A DNA stretch of 64,000 bases, from contig JBKHYJ010000050.1 in assembly GCA_046565505.1 (NCBI GenBank), positions 37,485 to 101,484 on the forward strand, written 5' to 3'. The position numbers and the translations under genes are program-made. Positions within the stretch are counted from its first letter, which is position 1, and each line of letters opens with the position of its first letter. Below the pieces are notes generated by a model. The model worked only from the letters and a program-made list of their open reading frames with translations. It made no database searches and was not told where the DNA came from. The DNA comes from JBKHYJ01 sp046565505 (GTDB lineage Bacteria > Acidobacteriota > Blastocatellia > UBA7656). Shown here piece after piece: positions 8,867 to 18,227 of the stretch.

Positions 8867-9841
8867 ATGCAAAATCTCCCCGGGCGCAACCCTGTTGTTT
8901 TAACGCTACTGGCGATTATCTGTTCGCTCGCCCTTTCGGCGGCGGCGCGACCGCAAACGAAGGACTCGGCCGCAGGCCAGGTTAAGGCCGCCTCGCCGCA
9001 GCCCGCCATGCTGCCGCAAGCGCCGCCCGGCGCGGCGGATAAATTCGCGACCATCTATGGCGCGAAGATTCATTACCTGGAGGCGGGCAGCGGCCCCGCC
9101 GTCATACTGCTGCACGGGCTCGGCGGCGATGTGTCTAACTGGTTCGCGACAATAGGGCCACTCTCCGAAAAGTACCGCGTGATAGTGCCGGACCAGATAG
9201 GCTTCGGCCGCTCGGATAAGCCTATGATTAACTACCGCGTCGGCACGCTCGTCGATTTTTTGGACGCGCTCTACAAAGAGCTGAAGATCGAGCGCGCGAC
9301 GCTGGTCGGCAATTCGCTCGGCGGCTGGACCGCGGCTGCATACGCGCTGGCGCACCCGGACAGGGTCGAGCGCCTCGTGCTTGTGGACGCGGCGGGATTC
9401 GCCCTCACCGGCGACGTGAACCCGCGCACGCTCAACGGGCTGAGCCCTTCGACGCTCGAAGGAGCGAAACAACTCTTGGCTCAAATCTTTTACAACAAGC
9501 AGATGTTCGGCAGCGACGCCGCGGCGGGGCTGATGCTGACGCGGCGAATGATGGCGGGCGACGGCTATACAATCCAGCGGTTCATCGACTCTATCGTCAA
9601 CGGCGAAGACGTGCTCGACAAGAGGCTTTCCGCGATCAAGCAGCCGACGCTCATCATCTGGGGCAGGGAAGACCTGCTGACGCCGCTGGCGATGGGCGAA
9701 CGATTCAAGAAAGAGATCAACGGGTCGGAGCTTCTCGTCATCGAGAAGTGCGGGCACGTCCCGCAGCTTGAAAAATCCGCCGAATTCAACGCGGCGTTAA
9801 TGAAGTTCATCGGCGGCGACATGGCGAGTAAGAAAAATTAA
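8867..9841 (+). CDS. Exported alpha/beta hydrolase
   Basis: The protein has 324 residues with a signal peptide (LTLLAIICSLALSAAA). The alpha/beta-hydrolase fold is clear: oxyanion motif HGLGGD, nucleophile elbow GNSLGGW, acid in WGREDLLTP and catalytic His in KCGHVPQLE. It is probably a periplasmic esterase or related hydrolase; the substrate is not predictable. GAGG lies upstream of ATG 8867. The gene is 120 nt downstream of the PRTase gene, on the same strand, and is followed by a hairpin. Confidence 0.85.
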   Translation: MQNLPGRNPVVLTLLAIICSLALSAAARPQTKDSAAGQVKAASPQPAMLPQAPPGAADKFATIYGAKIHYLEAGSGPAVILLHGLGGDVSNWFATIGPLSEKYRVIVPDQIGFGRSDKPMINYRVGTLVDFLDALYKELKIERATLVGNSLGGWTAAAYALAHPDRVERLVLVDAAGFALTGDVNPRTLNGLSPSTLEGAKQLLAQIFYNKQMFGSDAAAGLMLTRRMMAGDGYTIQRFIDSIVNGEDVLDKRLSAIKQPTLIIWGREDLLTPLAMGERFKKEINGSELLVIEKCGHVPQLEKSAEFNAALMKFIGGDMASKKN

Positions 9842-9882
9842 ACGAGTGTAAGTCGGGTGGGGGCGGCCGGTGGGCGGGAGCG

Positions 9883-9905
9883 CCCGGGCCTCCGCCCGGC
9901 CCGGG
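9883..9905. terminator. GC-rich hairpin between convergent genes
   Basis: CCCGGGCC at 9883-9890 and GGCCCGGG at 9898-9905 form a perfect 8-bp stem around a 7-nt loop. It sits between the hydrolase gene and the MaoC-like gene. There is no T tract. Confidence 0.45.
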
Positions 9906-9924
9906 TCCGTTTAACGCCCGCCGC

Positions 9925-11088
9925 CTAGCCGCCCGCCACCCTTTTCGGAATCAGAATGGCCCGCTCTATCTCGAATACCTTTTGCGCGAATCTCCCCCCG
10001 AACAAGTCTTCGCCATCGGCCACGAGCCGCGCAGGTCTTTCGTTTTTAAGTCCGACGAGGTGGAACATGACCACGCCCGCATGCTCGTTATAGTCATGTT
10101 TTCCGACCACCCGAGAGGCCGCGTAAAGCGTGTCCCCCGCGACGACCGGCTGAGGGTGGCTGCCCTTGTCGTAGCCAATTTCCCAAAGCGCGTTGGCGGT
10201 CGTGTCGCGGCTGGCGAGCGAGGCGACCCAGGCGAAGACCAGCCCGCCGCACACCACGCGGGTCCCTGCGAAGCTGTGCTCGCGCGAGTAAACTTCGTCG
10301 AAGTGCAGCGGGTGACTGTTGCGGGAGAGCATGGTCAGTTGCATGTGCTCGCTCTCGCCCACGGTGCGGCCATTGCTGTGCAGTATCACGTCCCCCTCAT
10401 GGTAATCCTCCAACAGCCCCATCGGGCGGCCGGGCCATTTAGGCGACCGGATCTGAAGCGCGAGCTCTTTGGGCAGCGCCCCGACGCTGCTAGACACGTG
10501 GCTGGTCGCCAGGCGCCTCGCCTCGTCCGCCGCCGGCAAATTACCTGTCGTGCGCGGGCGGTTGTTGAGCGATTCAGTTAACGCGGGGTGGGCGCGGCCC
10601 TCTAGATTGCCGACTGGTATGAGGGCCTTACGCTCGAATGAAATTACCGTAACGCCGTCTTGATTGACTCCGGTTATTCGCACATGGACGATGCCGCGGT
10701 CGGCATTCGATTCGGACCGGCGCACGCCCAATACTTCCGACGAAACGGCGAGCGTGTCGCCCGGGTACGCGGCGTTGGGGAACTTCAAATCTATGTAGGC
10801 GAGGTGCGCTATGGTCTGCTCGGAAACGTCGTGGACGGAAAAGCTGAGCGCGAGGTTCATCAGCACCATAGGGTGAACGACCCTGTCGCGGAAGCCCAAG
10901 TCGCGCGCGAAACGGCGGCTCGAATAGATCGGGTTCGGGTCCAGGAACGACGCGGCAAACATCGCGAGCATCCCTTCGTCGATGGTCACTTCCCACGGGT
11001 GGTTATAGACTTCGCCGATTCCGAAATCACCCAGCAGCCGGCCGTAGCGCGGCTCTATCACCCTGCGCCCTTTATTCGCGTCAGACAT
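9925..11088 (-). CDS. Double hot-dog MaoC-like hydratase, probably mesaconyl-CoA (2-methylfumaryl-CoA) hydratase
   Basis: The 387-residue protein has two tandem hot-dog domains. The first (about 20-170) contains FLDPNPIYSSRRFARDLGF and DRVVHPMVLMNLALSFSV. The second (about 210-380) contains SRNSHPLHFDEVYSREH, which is the MaoC (R)-hydratase signature with Asp/His. This arrangement matches mesaconyl-CoA hydratases that make beta-methylmalyl-CoA from mesaconyl-CoA. Its start overlaps the end of the malyl-CoA lyase-like gene by 8 nt, so the two are translationally coupled. Together they suggest a glyoxylate-propionyl-CoA module. Identity rests on family resemblance and context. Confidence 0.75.
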   Translation of the reverse strand: MSDANKGRRVIEPRYGRLLGDFGIGEVYNHPWEVTIDEGMLAMFAASFLDPNPIYSSRRFARDLGFRDRVVHPMVLMNLALSFSVHDVSEQTIAHLAYIDLKFPNAAYPGDTLAVSSEVLGVRRSESNADRGIVHVRITGVNQDGVTVISFERKALIPVGNLEGRAHPALTESLNNRPRTTGNLPAADEARRLATSHVSSSVGALPKELALQIRSPKWPGRPMGLLEDYHEGDVILHSNGRTVGESEHMQLTMLSRNSHPLHFDEVYSREHSFAGTRVVCGGLVFAWVASLASRDTTANALWEIGYDKGSHPQPVVAGDTLYAASRVVGKHDYNEHAGVVMFHLVGLKNERPARLVADGEDLFGGRFAQKVFEIERAILIPKRVAGG

Positions 11089-12163
11089 GGTCAGCCCCCA
11101 GTCCTAATTCTGTTGCCACCCCCTCGTCGAGGCGGCCGAGCGCGTAAGCCATCTTCAGCGTGTTTCGATTCACGCGGTCCGTGGCGCGGTCTGCCATCTT
11201 GCCGGCGATCATGGCCGCGCCGCGCCCCTCGCGCTCGGCCTCAAGGAACATCTTCGCCTCGGCGACCGCGCGGCTTATCTCTTCGTCGGAGACCTGAAAT
11301 ATCTCGACAGCCATAGCCGTCTGCTCAGGTATCCCCGTCCACTTGCCGGCGAAACCGAACTTGCGCGCCAGCGTCGCGTCGCGCCGGAACTCTTCCACCG
11401 CCGCGCGCCGCTCCTCTTCGCTCTTATCGCGAGTCGGGTAATTCGTGGTCATCTCCGCGATGGCCGGTATGCCCACAGACGCGGCGGCCTTGACTATGGA
11501 GGCGCGGGCCTGATTGATGAGCGGGTGGTCCGCCTTGTAGGCAGACGCGCTCATCCCCAGGCTCGCCCAGTAGTCGTAAGAGCCGAACACGAGCCCCGCG
11601 AGCCGCTTCGACGAGCGCGCTATGTCGAACGCGTTCTCTTCGGCGGCCACGGATTCGATAAGCGGCTCGATGCGTATCCTGCCGACAGGGAGGTTGAGGC
11701 GGTTTTCGAGCGCCGCGAGCGTTTCGTCGATAGAGCGCACCTCATCCCCGCTTTCAATCTTCGGGTAGATTAAGCCGTCGAGCCGCGCGCCCGCCTGCTC
11801 GACTATGGTCGCTATGTCTTCATGCCCGGGGTCAAGCTCCGCGCCCCGCGGGCGAAAGAACCTCAGGCGCGAGCCCCAGTCAAGCTCGTTGAATGCGCGT
11901 ATCACGTTCGCGCGCCCGCGTTCGAGCATCTCTCGGTTATCGCGCGGAATTGAATCTTCCAGGTCAAGCATGACGAGATTAGCCTTCGACTTGGTGACCG
12001 CGCCTTCGACGTATCTCCAAACCGTCGCGGGCGTCGTGAGGTGGGCCATCTGAAGAAGGTATTTCGGATCAAGCTCGATCACCTGACGGCGGTAGCGATT
12101 GATGATCTCCTGGTTCCGCTCGCGCGCCGCCCTCGTAATGTCAGCAGTAGCCCGTGTCTCCAT
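11081..12163 (-). CDS. CitE-like malyl-CoA / beta-methylmalyl-CoA lyase
   Basis: The 360-residue protein is a HpcH/HpaI-CitE superfamily TIM barrel. It has LVMLDLEDSIPRDNREMLERG, where the Asp/Glu bind Mg2+ and CoA-ester, LRFFRPRGAELD, GLIYPKIESGDEV and RIEPLIESVAAEENAF. The enzyme class cleaves malyl-CoA or beta-methylmalyl-CoA to glyoxylate plus acetyl- or propionyl-CoA. The next gene is a mesaconyl-CoA hydratase-like protein, which fits this pathway. The first 30 residues are basic and helical. This is the first gene of the pair. Confidence 0.8.
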   Translation of the reverse strand: METRATADITRAARERNQEIINRYRRQVIELDPKYLLQMAHLTTPATVWRYVEGAVTKSKANLVMLDLEDSIPRDNREMLERGRANVIRAFNELDWGSRLRFFRPRGAELDPGHEDIATIVEQAGARLDGLIYPKIESGDEVRSIDETLAALENRLNLPVGRIRIEPLIESVAAEENAFDIARSSKRLAGLVFGSYDYWASLGMSASAYKADHPLINQARASIVKAAASVGIPAIAEMTTNYPTRDKSEEERRAAVEEFRRDATLARKFGFAGKWTGIPEQTAMAVEIFQVSDEEISRAVAEAKMFLEAEREGRGAAMIAGKMADRATDRVNRNTLKMAYALGRLDEGVATELGLGADHV

Positions 12164-12517
12164 CCGCCGTGATTCTCCTGTGCCTCATTCGGATTGTTGC
12201 CGCAGTGGTCGATTGTAGCAGAGAAATTGACGCGTGGGCAGTTGTCTGTAAGTTGGAGCCGGACCCACCGAACAATAAAGTATGCATGCCAGCAGGGTTA
12301 ACTACGGCGCGCCGGCCTTGTCATTTATAACCGTCTTCTGCTGTCCCTATACGCCTGTTGATTCGTTCTCAAGTGGTACGCTTCTGTATCGAAGCGTTTC
12401 AACCGTGCCGCTAGTATAACGCGCATTCCGGCAAAACGCGTGTAATTGCGGCCCTCACATCTGGTATTGAGGTTGCACTAACAAAAAGTTTAAGTAATTC
12501 AAAAACAGTCGAGGAAA
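12164..12517. other. Divergent promoter region
   Basis: This 354-nt gap separates the malyl-CoA lyase-like gene from the L,D-transpeptidase gene, so both promoters should lie here. I see no convincing -35/-10 pair, repeat or RNA gene by eye. Confidence 0.4.
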
Positions 12518-13942
12518 ATGACACATATGAAGATTGCTTCGCGAATAATCGTGCCGCTCATCGCGGCCCTCGTCTTTGCCGCGCCGGGTTGTACGGCTCC
12601 CGCGCCGAATACGAATACTAACGCCACTTCAAACACGAATACGACTTCCAACACTAACACGGCGGCGACAGTCCCCGTGAGCACTAACACTCCCAGCCCG
12701 AACAATGTGACTGTGACGTTGCCGCTGCTGGATGCAATGTTCGCGGAAGAGAGTTTCGCGAACGATCTGAAGTCGAGATTGCAACTGACCGACGAGCAGG
12801 TGAGTAAGCTCAGAAACGTCGCGCGTGAAGCCACGTCGAAGCTGCGCGAGAGCAACGAAGGCGAGGCGCACCAGGGCACGACCGCCGCCGCGCGCTCCCA
12901 GGCCGAAGAGCAGATCAGGGCGACGATAGGCCCGGAAAAGACCCAGCAGTTGGCGGCTTATGTAGGCGAGCGGTATAGCGGAGGCGCGGGGGCTGCCCTG
13001 CCGCCACCTTCGCCCGTCATCTCCGCGCCATCCGACACCCGGATTGTGGTCAACGCGCCCGCCTTCAGAATGGACTTGTTCCAGAATGGGCAGTTGGTTA
13101 AGACGTACAGAGTCGCCATAGGCTACCCCGAATTCCCGTTGCCGGTCGGCATGCGCAAAGCCGATACGATCATCTTCAACCCGACGTGGACGCCTCCCGA
13201 CGAGCCCTGGGTCGAAGCGCCCGGCAGCAAGGTCAAAGTTGGCGAGACAGTCAAGGCCGGCGACAAGCTGAACCCGCTCGGCCCGATCAAGATCCCCATA
13301 GGATTGCCTTCGCTGATACATGGCGGAAAGACTCCCGCCAGGATAGGCAACTTCGGCTCGCACGGGTGCGTCGGGCTGACCGACGCGCAGGTAAAGGATT
13401 TCGCGAGGCTGTTAGCGCAGACGGGCGGCGCGAGCCTGACCGACGCGCAGGTGGCCGAGTACGAGAAGAACAAGACCGAAACGAAGAGCGTTAAGCTGAC
13501 GGCCGCCGTCCCCGTGGAGTTGCGCTACGACACCATAACGGTGGAAGACGGGAAGCTGCACATCTACCGCGACGTTTATGATAAAGACACGAACACCGAG
13601 GAGAACCTTAGATCAGTGCTCCAGGCGTATGGCGTTCGGCTTGAGCAACTGAGCGAGGTCGAGCGCGCGCAGGTGATGAACGCCCTCAAGGAGATGTCGC
13701 GCGACCCGAGCGGCAGGCTCGACAACTCGGGCGCGGCGGCGTCGAACGCGAACACCAACTCTAATTCAAAGAAGGCAGACAACACGAGCGCCAAGGTGAC
13801 CCGCACAATCAAGGGGCAGAAAGAGGTAGTGATTGAGATAGCGGCGCTGCGAGGGAAAGGCTACCCGGCCCCTGTCAACCTCGACGCGGGCGGCTCCGCG
13901 CCCGAAGGCAAGCCCGTCACGGGCAAGAAGAAGAAGGCGTAA
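12518..13942 (+). CDS. L,D-transpeptidase (YkuD) lipoprotein
   Basis: The 474-residue protein has a lipoprotein signal ending FAAPGC, then a long Asn/Thr-rich linker (NTNTNATSNTNTTSNTNT). A helical region at about 70-160 follows. The YkuD domain at about 170-320 has IHGG and SHGCVGL; the Cys of SHGCVGL is the catalytic nucleophile. These enzymes make 3-3 peptidoglycan crosslinks or attach proteins to the wall. The lipobox puts it at the outer or cytoplasmic membrane face. A Lys-rich tail ends the protein. ATG 12518 has GAGG 3 nt away; ATG 12527, 12 nt from it, is also possible. Confidence 0.85.
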   Translation: MTHMKIASRIIVPLIAALVFAAPGCTAPAPNTNTNATSNTNTTSNTNTAATVPVSTNTPSPNNVTVTLPLLDAMFAEESFANDLKSRLQLTDEQVSKLRNVAREATSKLRESNEGEAHQGTTAAARSQAEEQIRATIGPEKTQQLAAYVGERYSGGAGAALPPPSPVISAPSDTRIVVNAPAFRMDLFQNGQLVKTYRVAIGYPEFPLPVGMRKADTIIFNPTWTPPDEPWVEAPGSKVKVGETVKAGDKLNPLGPIKIPIGLPSLIHGGKTPARIGNFGSHGCVGLTDAQVKDFARLLAQTGGASLTDAQVAEYEKNKTETKSVKLTAAVPVELRYDTITVEDGKLHIYRDVYDKDTNTEENLRSVLQAYGVRLEQLSEVERAQVMNALKEMSRDPSGRLDNSGAAASNANTNSNSKKADNTSAKVTRTIKGQKEVVIEIAALRGKGYPAPVNLDAGGSAPEGKPVTGKKKKA

Positions 13943-13952
13943 GGCGCTTCGG

Positions 13953-14010
13953 GGGCCGGCCGGCGAGAGGTCGCGTGTGGGCGTTTGCGCGCAGACTCAT
14001 CGGCCGGCCC
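13953..14010. terminator. 10-bp hairpin between convergent wall-enzyme genes
   Basis: GGGCCGGCCG at 13953-13962 pairs with CGGCCGGCCC at 14001-14010. The stem brackets a 38-nt loop and ends at the M23 peptidase stop codon. It may terminate transcription from both sides, though no T tract is present. Confidence 0.4.
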
Positions 14011-14861
14011 TACTGTTTCCCCGCGAGAAGAGGGTAAGGATTAATCGGCTCGCCGCCGCTCCACTTGCCCGGCTGGCTCGGCTTAGATATGGCGAAGTGC
14101 AGGTGGAAATTCCCCGCCCCCGCGTTACCCGTGTCGCCAACGTACCCGATTACGTCGCCGCGCTTCAATTGCTTTCCTTCCGCGACGCCGTCCGCGTACC
14201 GCAACAGGTGCGCGTAATAAAAATAGTAGAGGCCCGAGGAGTCTAATTGATAGAGCGTGATGCCGCCCTTCTCGCTCTGAAAGAGCTTCGCCACCGTCCC
14301 GTCAGTCGCCGCGAGGACGGGCGTACCCTGCGGGGCCATTATGTCCAACGCCTGGTGCTGCCTTCCCTCTGAGCGCCCGTCGTTGAAGCAATCGCGCAAC
14401 TGGCCTGCGTTGATGCCTGCGACGGGGATAATCAAGCCCTTCATCTTCAGCGAACTCAAATCCGCCTCGCTAACCGCGCCGAATCCCGTGGGCGGTGGCG
14501 TAGTCGTGGGTGGTGGTGGCGGCGCCACAGGTGGCGGTGATGGCTCGACCGGCACAGGTGCAGCGGCAGGCGCAGCCTCTGGCGTGACGGCGGGGGCCGT
14601 CGAAGCCGCGGCCCCCGGATTCGGCTCAGCGGGAGTCAACACGGCAGTAGCAGTAGAGTCGCCCGCGCCGGGTTCGGCCGGGCCGCCCGGGGCACTCGCA
14701 TCCGAAGAAGGCGCTTCAGCCGCGGGCGCGGCGTCGCGCGACCTGAAGGCGCCGGAAGGCGATTCGAGATTCATTAAAATTACCGCGCTCAGAATAAAGA
14801 TAACGCCGGAAACTATTATAATGGGTGCTCGCCTTCTTGCGAATATCCTGGAATTTCTCAT
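14010..14861 (-). CDS. Membrane-anchored M23 (LytM-like) metallopeptidase
   Basis: I place the start at ATG 14861 because GGAGG lies 6 nt upstream; a longer frame begins 93 nt earlier without a ribosome site. The protein has 283 residues: an N-terminal TM anchor (PIIIVSGVIFILSAVILM), a long Pro/Ala linker and a C-terminal M23 domain. Zinc ligands are seen in HQALDIM and HLHFAIS. Such enzymes cut peptidoglycan crossbridges in the periplasm. It is convergent with the L,D-transpeptidase gene, so two wall-modifying enzymes sit side by side. Confidence 0.85.
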   Translation of the reverse strand: MRNSRIFARRRAPIIIVSGVIFILSAVILMNLESPSGAFRSRDAAPAAEAPSSDASAPGGPAEPGAGDSTATAVLTPAEPNPGAAASTAPAVTPEAAPAAAPVPVEPSPPPVAPPPPPTTTPPPTGFGAVSEADLSSLKMKGLIIPVAGINAGQLRDCFNDGRSEGRQHQALDIMAPQGTPVLAATDGTVAKLFQSEKGGITLYQLDSSGLYYFYYAHLLRYADGVAEGKQLKRGDVIGYVGDTGNAGAGNFHLHFAISKPSQPGKWSGGEPINPYPLLAGKQ

Positions 14862-15567
14862 AGCCGGCCTCCAATCAAGTACGGAATATAAACATTCAAC
14901 CTCCGCGCGCAATGGCGCTAATAATAATGAGCAATCAGTACGCCATGATCGCACCGCGTGATAGACGAGAATTCAATCCGGGCGGCTCAGACACGAAGAG
15001 AACCGCGCGCATGGCATTGAGGGACCGCGCCGCCGTCAGTCTGTCTGTTGCGAACGCTTGACTTTGTGCAATGCAGCTTTGCTCGCGCGAGTAGACGTGG
15101 AGAGGGAGTGGTCAATAGCTGCCCTCTCATGATCCCATTTTGCTCTGGTCTTAACACTCACCAGGTAACAGAACCGTAGTAGCCGACCTATCCGCCTCAG
15201 TTATAAAAGGCCAAATCAAAGTCGTGCCCGCCCAGGAATTTGAACGGTATCTTTCGGTACTCGACGGAGGAGGGTATGGTGCGCTCTTTATTGCCCTTTC
15301 CCCGAACGGTGATAAGAAGGTTGTCGAAATCTACCTTGCCGCTTCTTTAGCCGAGATAACTCACTGCTAGAGGTCCGTCTTTATGAGTTCCTTGGCGACT
15401 GCTTACGGAGGGCCTTGAAACAATAGGAAAGATACACTAAAGTATCTCCTGAACAGTTCTTTAGATGCCGTTTCTCTTTGAGAAATTGTTTGAACAGCGT
15501 TTCCATTTACCCTCCTAAAGCGAGCACTCGATTGCGAGTGTTAGAAAAGGTAAATGTCGAAGACAAT
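14862..15567. other. Intergenic region before tRNA-Ala, with one decayed frame
   Basis: Apart from the frame at 15155-15370 (listed separately), this 700-nt stretch shows no clear gene. It is the approach to the tRNA used as an integration site. The upstream promoter of the tRNA cannot be assigned by eye. Confidence 0.4.
15155..15370 (+). pseudogene. Possible gene remnant, 71 codons, no start codon
   Basis: The frame between TAA 15152 and TAG 15368 reads GNRTVVADLSASVIKGQIK, VVPAQEFERYLSVLDGGGYG and LFIALSPNGDKK. This looks like protein of natural composition but there is no ATG, GTG or TTG at its beginning. I recognise no family. It could be the 3' end of a gene that lost its head. Confidence 0.25.
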
Positions 15568-15640
15568 GGGGCTATAGCTCAGCTGGGAGAGCGCTTGAGT
15601 GGCACTCAAGAGGTCGTCGGTTCGATCCCGACTAGCTCCA
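15568..15640 (+). tRNA. tRNA-Ala (GGC)
   Basis: The cloverleaf folds: acceptor GGGGCTA/TAGCTCC with one G-U, D stem GCTC/GAGC, anticodon stem CTTGA/TCAAG with loop GTGGCAC (anticodon GGC, U33 before it), T stem GTCGG/CCGAC. CCA is not encoded. Its 3' half is the attachment site of the element that follows. Confidence 0.93.
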
Positions 15641-15645
15641 CTTTA
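15598..15645 (+). repeat. attL core, 48-nt repeat in the tRNA 3' end
   Basis: These 48 nt recur at 42151-42198 with one difference (T at 15626, G at 42179). The copy covers the anticodon loop to just past the tRNA end. This is the expected footprint of tyrosine-recombinase integration into tRNA-Ala, so it marks the left edge of a 26.6-kb element. Confidence 0.9.
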
Positions 15646-15659
15646 ATTTTCAACAGGTT

Positions 15660-15682
15660 AAGGCTACCTATTGGGTAGCCTT
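15660..15682 (+). terminator. Terminator after tRNA-Ala
   Basis: AAGGCTACC at 15660-15668 pairs with GGTAGCCTT at 15674-15682, followed by TCTTGTTT. It lies just inside the element and now ends the tRNA transcript. Confidence 0.7.
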
Positions 15683-15688
15683 TCTTGT

Positions 15689-15712
15689 TTGACAGCAATC
15701 TTGACAGCAACC
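15689..15712. repeat. Tandem 12-bp repeats, candidate integrase arm sites (left)
   Basis: TTGACAGCAATC and TTGACAGCAACC lie head to tail between attL and the integrase stop codon. A near-identical tandem pair is inside the right end at 42036-42059. Arm-type sites of tyrosine recombinases are short direct repeats placed like this, so the reading is inference from position. Confidence 0.55.
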
Positions 15713-15716
15713 GGTC

Positions 15717-16955
15717 TCATTTTATGCCCGTGAGGACATTATCAAGCAGATCAATGGCATCATCCTTTATTTTCGGCAGAAGGTGAGTGTAAATGTCAGC
15801 AGTAATCCGAATGCTCGAATGCCCTAAGATTTCACTCACTACTTTTAATTCGACGCCTTGGGCGAGCAGGAGAGACGCGAAGAAGTGCCTCACATCATGC
15901 AGTCTGAAATAACGCATTCCAGAATCTCTCATAAGTGCGTCAAGCTTTCGCCGGACGTTGCGAGGCTCGTAATAAGTGCCGAGCGAAGTACAAAAGACTA
16001 GATCATTCTCTTGCCAGTATTCAGCTTTCAATCTCTCCTCTAATTGCCGTGTTCTGTGCTCGCGTAAAATTGGCAGTAGCGATTTTGGGATTCTCAATGT
16101 GCGGGCAGATTTCTTCGTCTTAGGTGGTTGGATAGCCAGTTTTCCTTGAAGGCGCTATAGAGTGCCGCTGACGCGCAGCATAGAGCCTTCAAAGTCTATG
16201 TCTGACCATTTGAGCGCCAGTGCTTCGCCGCGCCTCAAGCCAAGAGCGAGACCCACGCGAAAGAATGCTTCGAGTCTATCACCTTTAATCAACTCTAAGA
16301 ATTTGCGGGCTTCATTAGGGTCCATAGGCTTTACCTCATGGCGCTCGACCTTCGGCGGGTCCGCGAGCAAACCAACGTTGCGAGCTACCAATCCCCAAGT
16401 CTCGGCTTTTTTTAGAGCCATTCTCAAAACCGTGAGGCAGTATTGAACCGTTCGATTTGAAAGCAGCTTCCTTTCTCCATCTTTCCTTCTTGACTGGCTA
16501 TTTTTTGCCATCAGGTTTTTAACCATTTGCTGACAGTGCTGCGGGGTCAGTTTAGCAAGTCGAATGTGTCCAAGCTCTGGGACAACATGAAGATTAATCA
16601 TATGTCTGTACGAAATATATGTCGCCGGGCGGGTGGAAGGTTTAACGATATTTTCGAGCCAATTTTCGAGAAATTGTTTGACAGTTTGGGTCTCGCCGAC
16701 AAGTGGCAAGCCCTGTTGCTGTTTGCGTAGTGCTGCCATCAACTGGTCGGATACCGCTTTGCGAGTTGTACCGTAAAATGTTTTCCGTCTAAGCCTTCCA
16801 TTTTGATAGCCAAGATTAATTGCAGCAGCCCATCGGCCATCTTTACGCTTGTAGATCGTACCTTCGCCCTGCCCTCGCTTTCTCTTCTTGTTCGATATTA
16901 GTGAAGGATTGGTTGACCCGTTCTGATCCAATGTGCCTTTACCCTCATTAGCCAT
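15717..16955 (-). pseudogene. int: Tyrosine recombinase (integrase) with one in-frame TAG
   Basis: The N-terminal part (16155-16955, 266 aa) has an arm-binding basic head, a SAM-like core-binding domain and the first catalytic Arg in GLALGLRRGEALALKW. Translation meets TAG at 16157-16155; reading on in the same frame gives RLQGKLAIQPPKTKKSA and the rest of the catalytic domain: LHDVRHFFA (HxxR), LGHSSIRITADIYTH (His and Tyr nucleophile). Only one codon breaks a full-length integrase of about 412 aa. It is either inactivated, recoded or a sequence error. It sits next to attL, reading towards it, and overlaps the upstream 390-aa gene by 8 nt. Confidence 0.85.
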
Positions 16956-18120
16956 TATCTTTTTCCTCCTTCAATCTTTGACGGTATCTCCGCTTTTGCG
17001 CGGTGTGTCTGCATCGGTCAGAGCAGTAGCGAGCTTGATAGGCTTCTGTCACAAATAGTCGATTGCACTTCTCGCATCGAATGACCTTCCTCTGTTGAGT
17101 CAAATCCTGTAGAGCCATCATCGCAAAACAGCCGAGAAGAGATGCCGCCCTCCATTCCTGGCGAAAAGAACCATTCCGGTCTGTTGCTAATACCATTGAA
17201 GATGACGACACGAGATTGTTTAGCAGCCTGAAACCTCGTGAGCGGTGTGTTATGCCCCGTTCATCTGATCGGTCCTCAGACTCGTTTAAGCATATGAGCG
17301 CATCTCGAAGCGCCAACACACCCATGAAGAAATCCCATAATCTCTCGGAATAGATTTCCCAGAACGGCGGCGAAACAGGGGGAGGATACAGATAAGTCTC
17401 TACTTGCCTCTTTGGAATTGAGGGAAAGAAATTTGACCATGTACCTTGGAAAGTCTCTTGGAATAGGGTGTCTTTTACCTTCACCCTTGGAAGATCACTA
17501 TCAGGGGTGAGGATCATCTCCTGTATTAGAACACCCGGTTGCACTGACAGCAGGCCATCGTAAATCTGCCCCACCCTTTTGCCCTTCTGTCCCTCCTCTA
17601 TTAACCGATATACTCCCGGGTTCCAGCCTTGCACCTTAGTGCCTTCCATTTTTAAAAGAAGCGAATTATCTCGATAGTAAATGAACTGTGTTGGGTAGAG
17701 CAGGCCACCTTTAGGTCGTGGCAGCTTACCTTCTACTGCGGCCTTCCAGGGGTTTTCGGGAAGCCAACGTGGGGCTAGCGCCACCATATGGACTCTTTGA
17801 TGAAGAATCCCAAGCAGCCCGAACTCCGAACACCACTTCAAAAGACGGTCTGTGTTTTTCTTGCCTAGCTTCACACCATCAGAGTCAATCTCCAGCCCTT
17901 CAGCCAGGGCTAGCAGTGAGAGGTATGGCGGTCCTTGCAGGCGCTTCTCTGCCCAAGGCGTGGCAGAATCAGGATCGTTATCCCAGGAGTCTCGGTATGC
18001 CTGCCAGGGGTCGTACAACTCAGGCTCTGCTACAGGTGAAGGGGAAATATACCCGTCCTGCAACTCGTAATCGCTGAACCGCCACCACAAGGATTTATAG
18101 GGGTCGAATACTTGGGCCAT
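16948..18120 (-). CDS. Unknown protein with C-terminal CGNR-like zinc finger
   Basis: The 390-residue protein ends in a zinc-finger-like segment: CEKCNRLFVT, then YCSDRCRHTAQKRRYRQR, which resembles the CGNR/treble-clef finger of predicted regulators. The first 300 residues are not recognised but are rich in Trp and Pro. Its end overlaps the integrase start by 8 nt, which suggests coupled translation and a function in control of integration or excision. I chose ATG 18120; a TTG 18 nt upstream is also in frame and neither has a good ribosome site. Confidence 0.75.
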   Translation of the reverse strand: MAQVFDPYKSLWWRFSDYELQDGYISPSPVAEPELYDPWQAYRDSWDNDPDSATPWAEKRLQGPPYLSLLALAEGLEIDSDGVKLGKKNTDRLLKWCSEFGLLGILHQRVHMVALAPRWLPENPWKAAVEGKLPRPKGGLLYPTQFIYYRDNSLLLKMEGTKVQGWNPGVYRLIEEGQKGKRVGQIYDGLLSVQPGVLIQEMILTPDSDLPRVKVKDTLFQETFQGTWSNFFPSIPKRQVETYLYPPPVSPPFWEIYSERLWDFFMGVLALRDALICLNESEDRSDERGITHRSRGFRLLNNLVSSSSMVLATDRNGSFRQEWRAASLLGCFAMMALQDLTQQRKVIRCEKCNRLFVTEAYQARYCSDRCRHTAQKRRYRQRLKEEKDNG

Positions 18121-18227
18121 GATTTTTGTCCAGTGCAAGTCTTACAGTTGTTGCGGACGGTAAGTCTACAGCAATATAGTAATCTCTGCAAGACCATTTA
18201 CGATGTTATAAGCGAAAAGGAGAAGCA

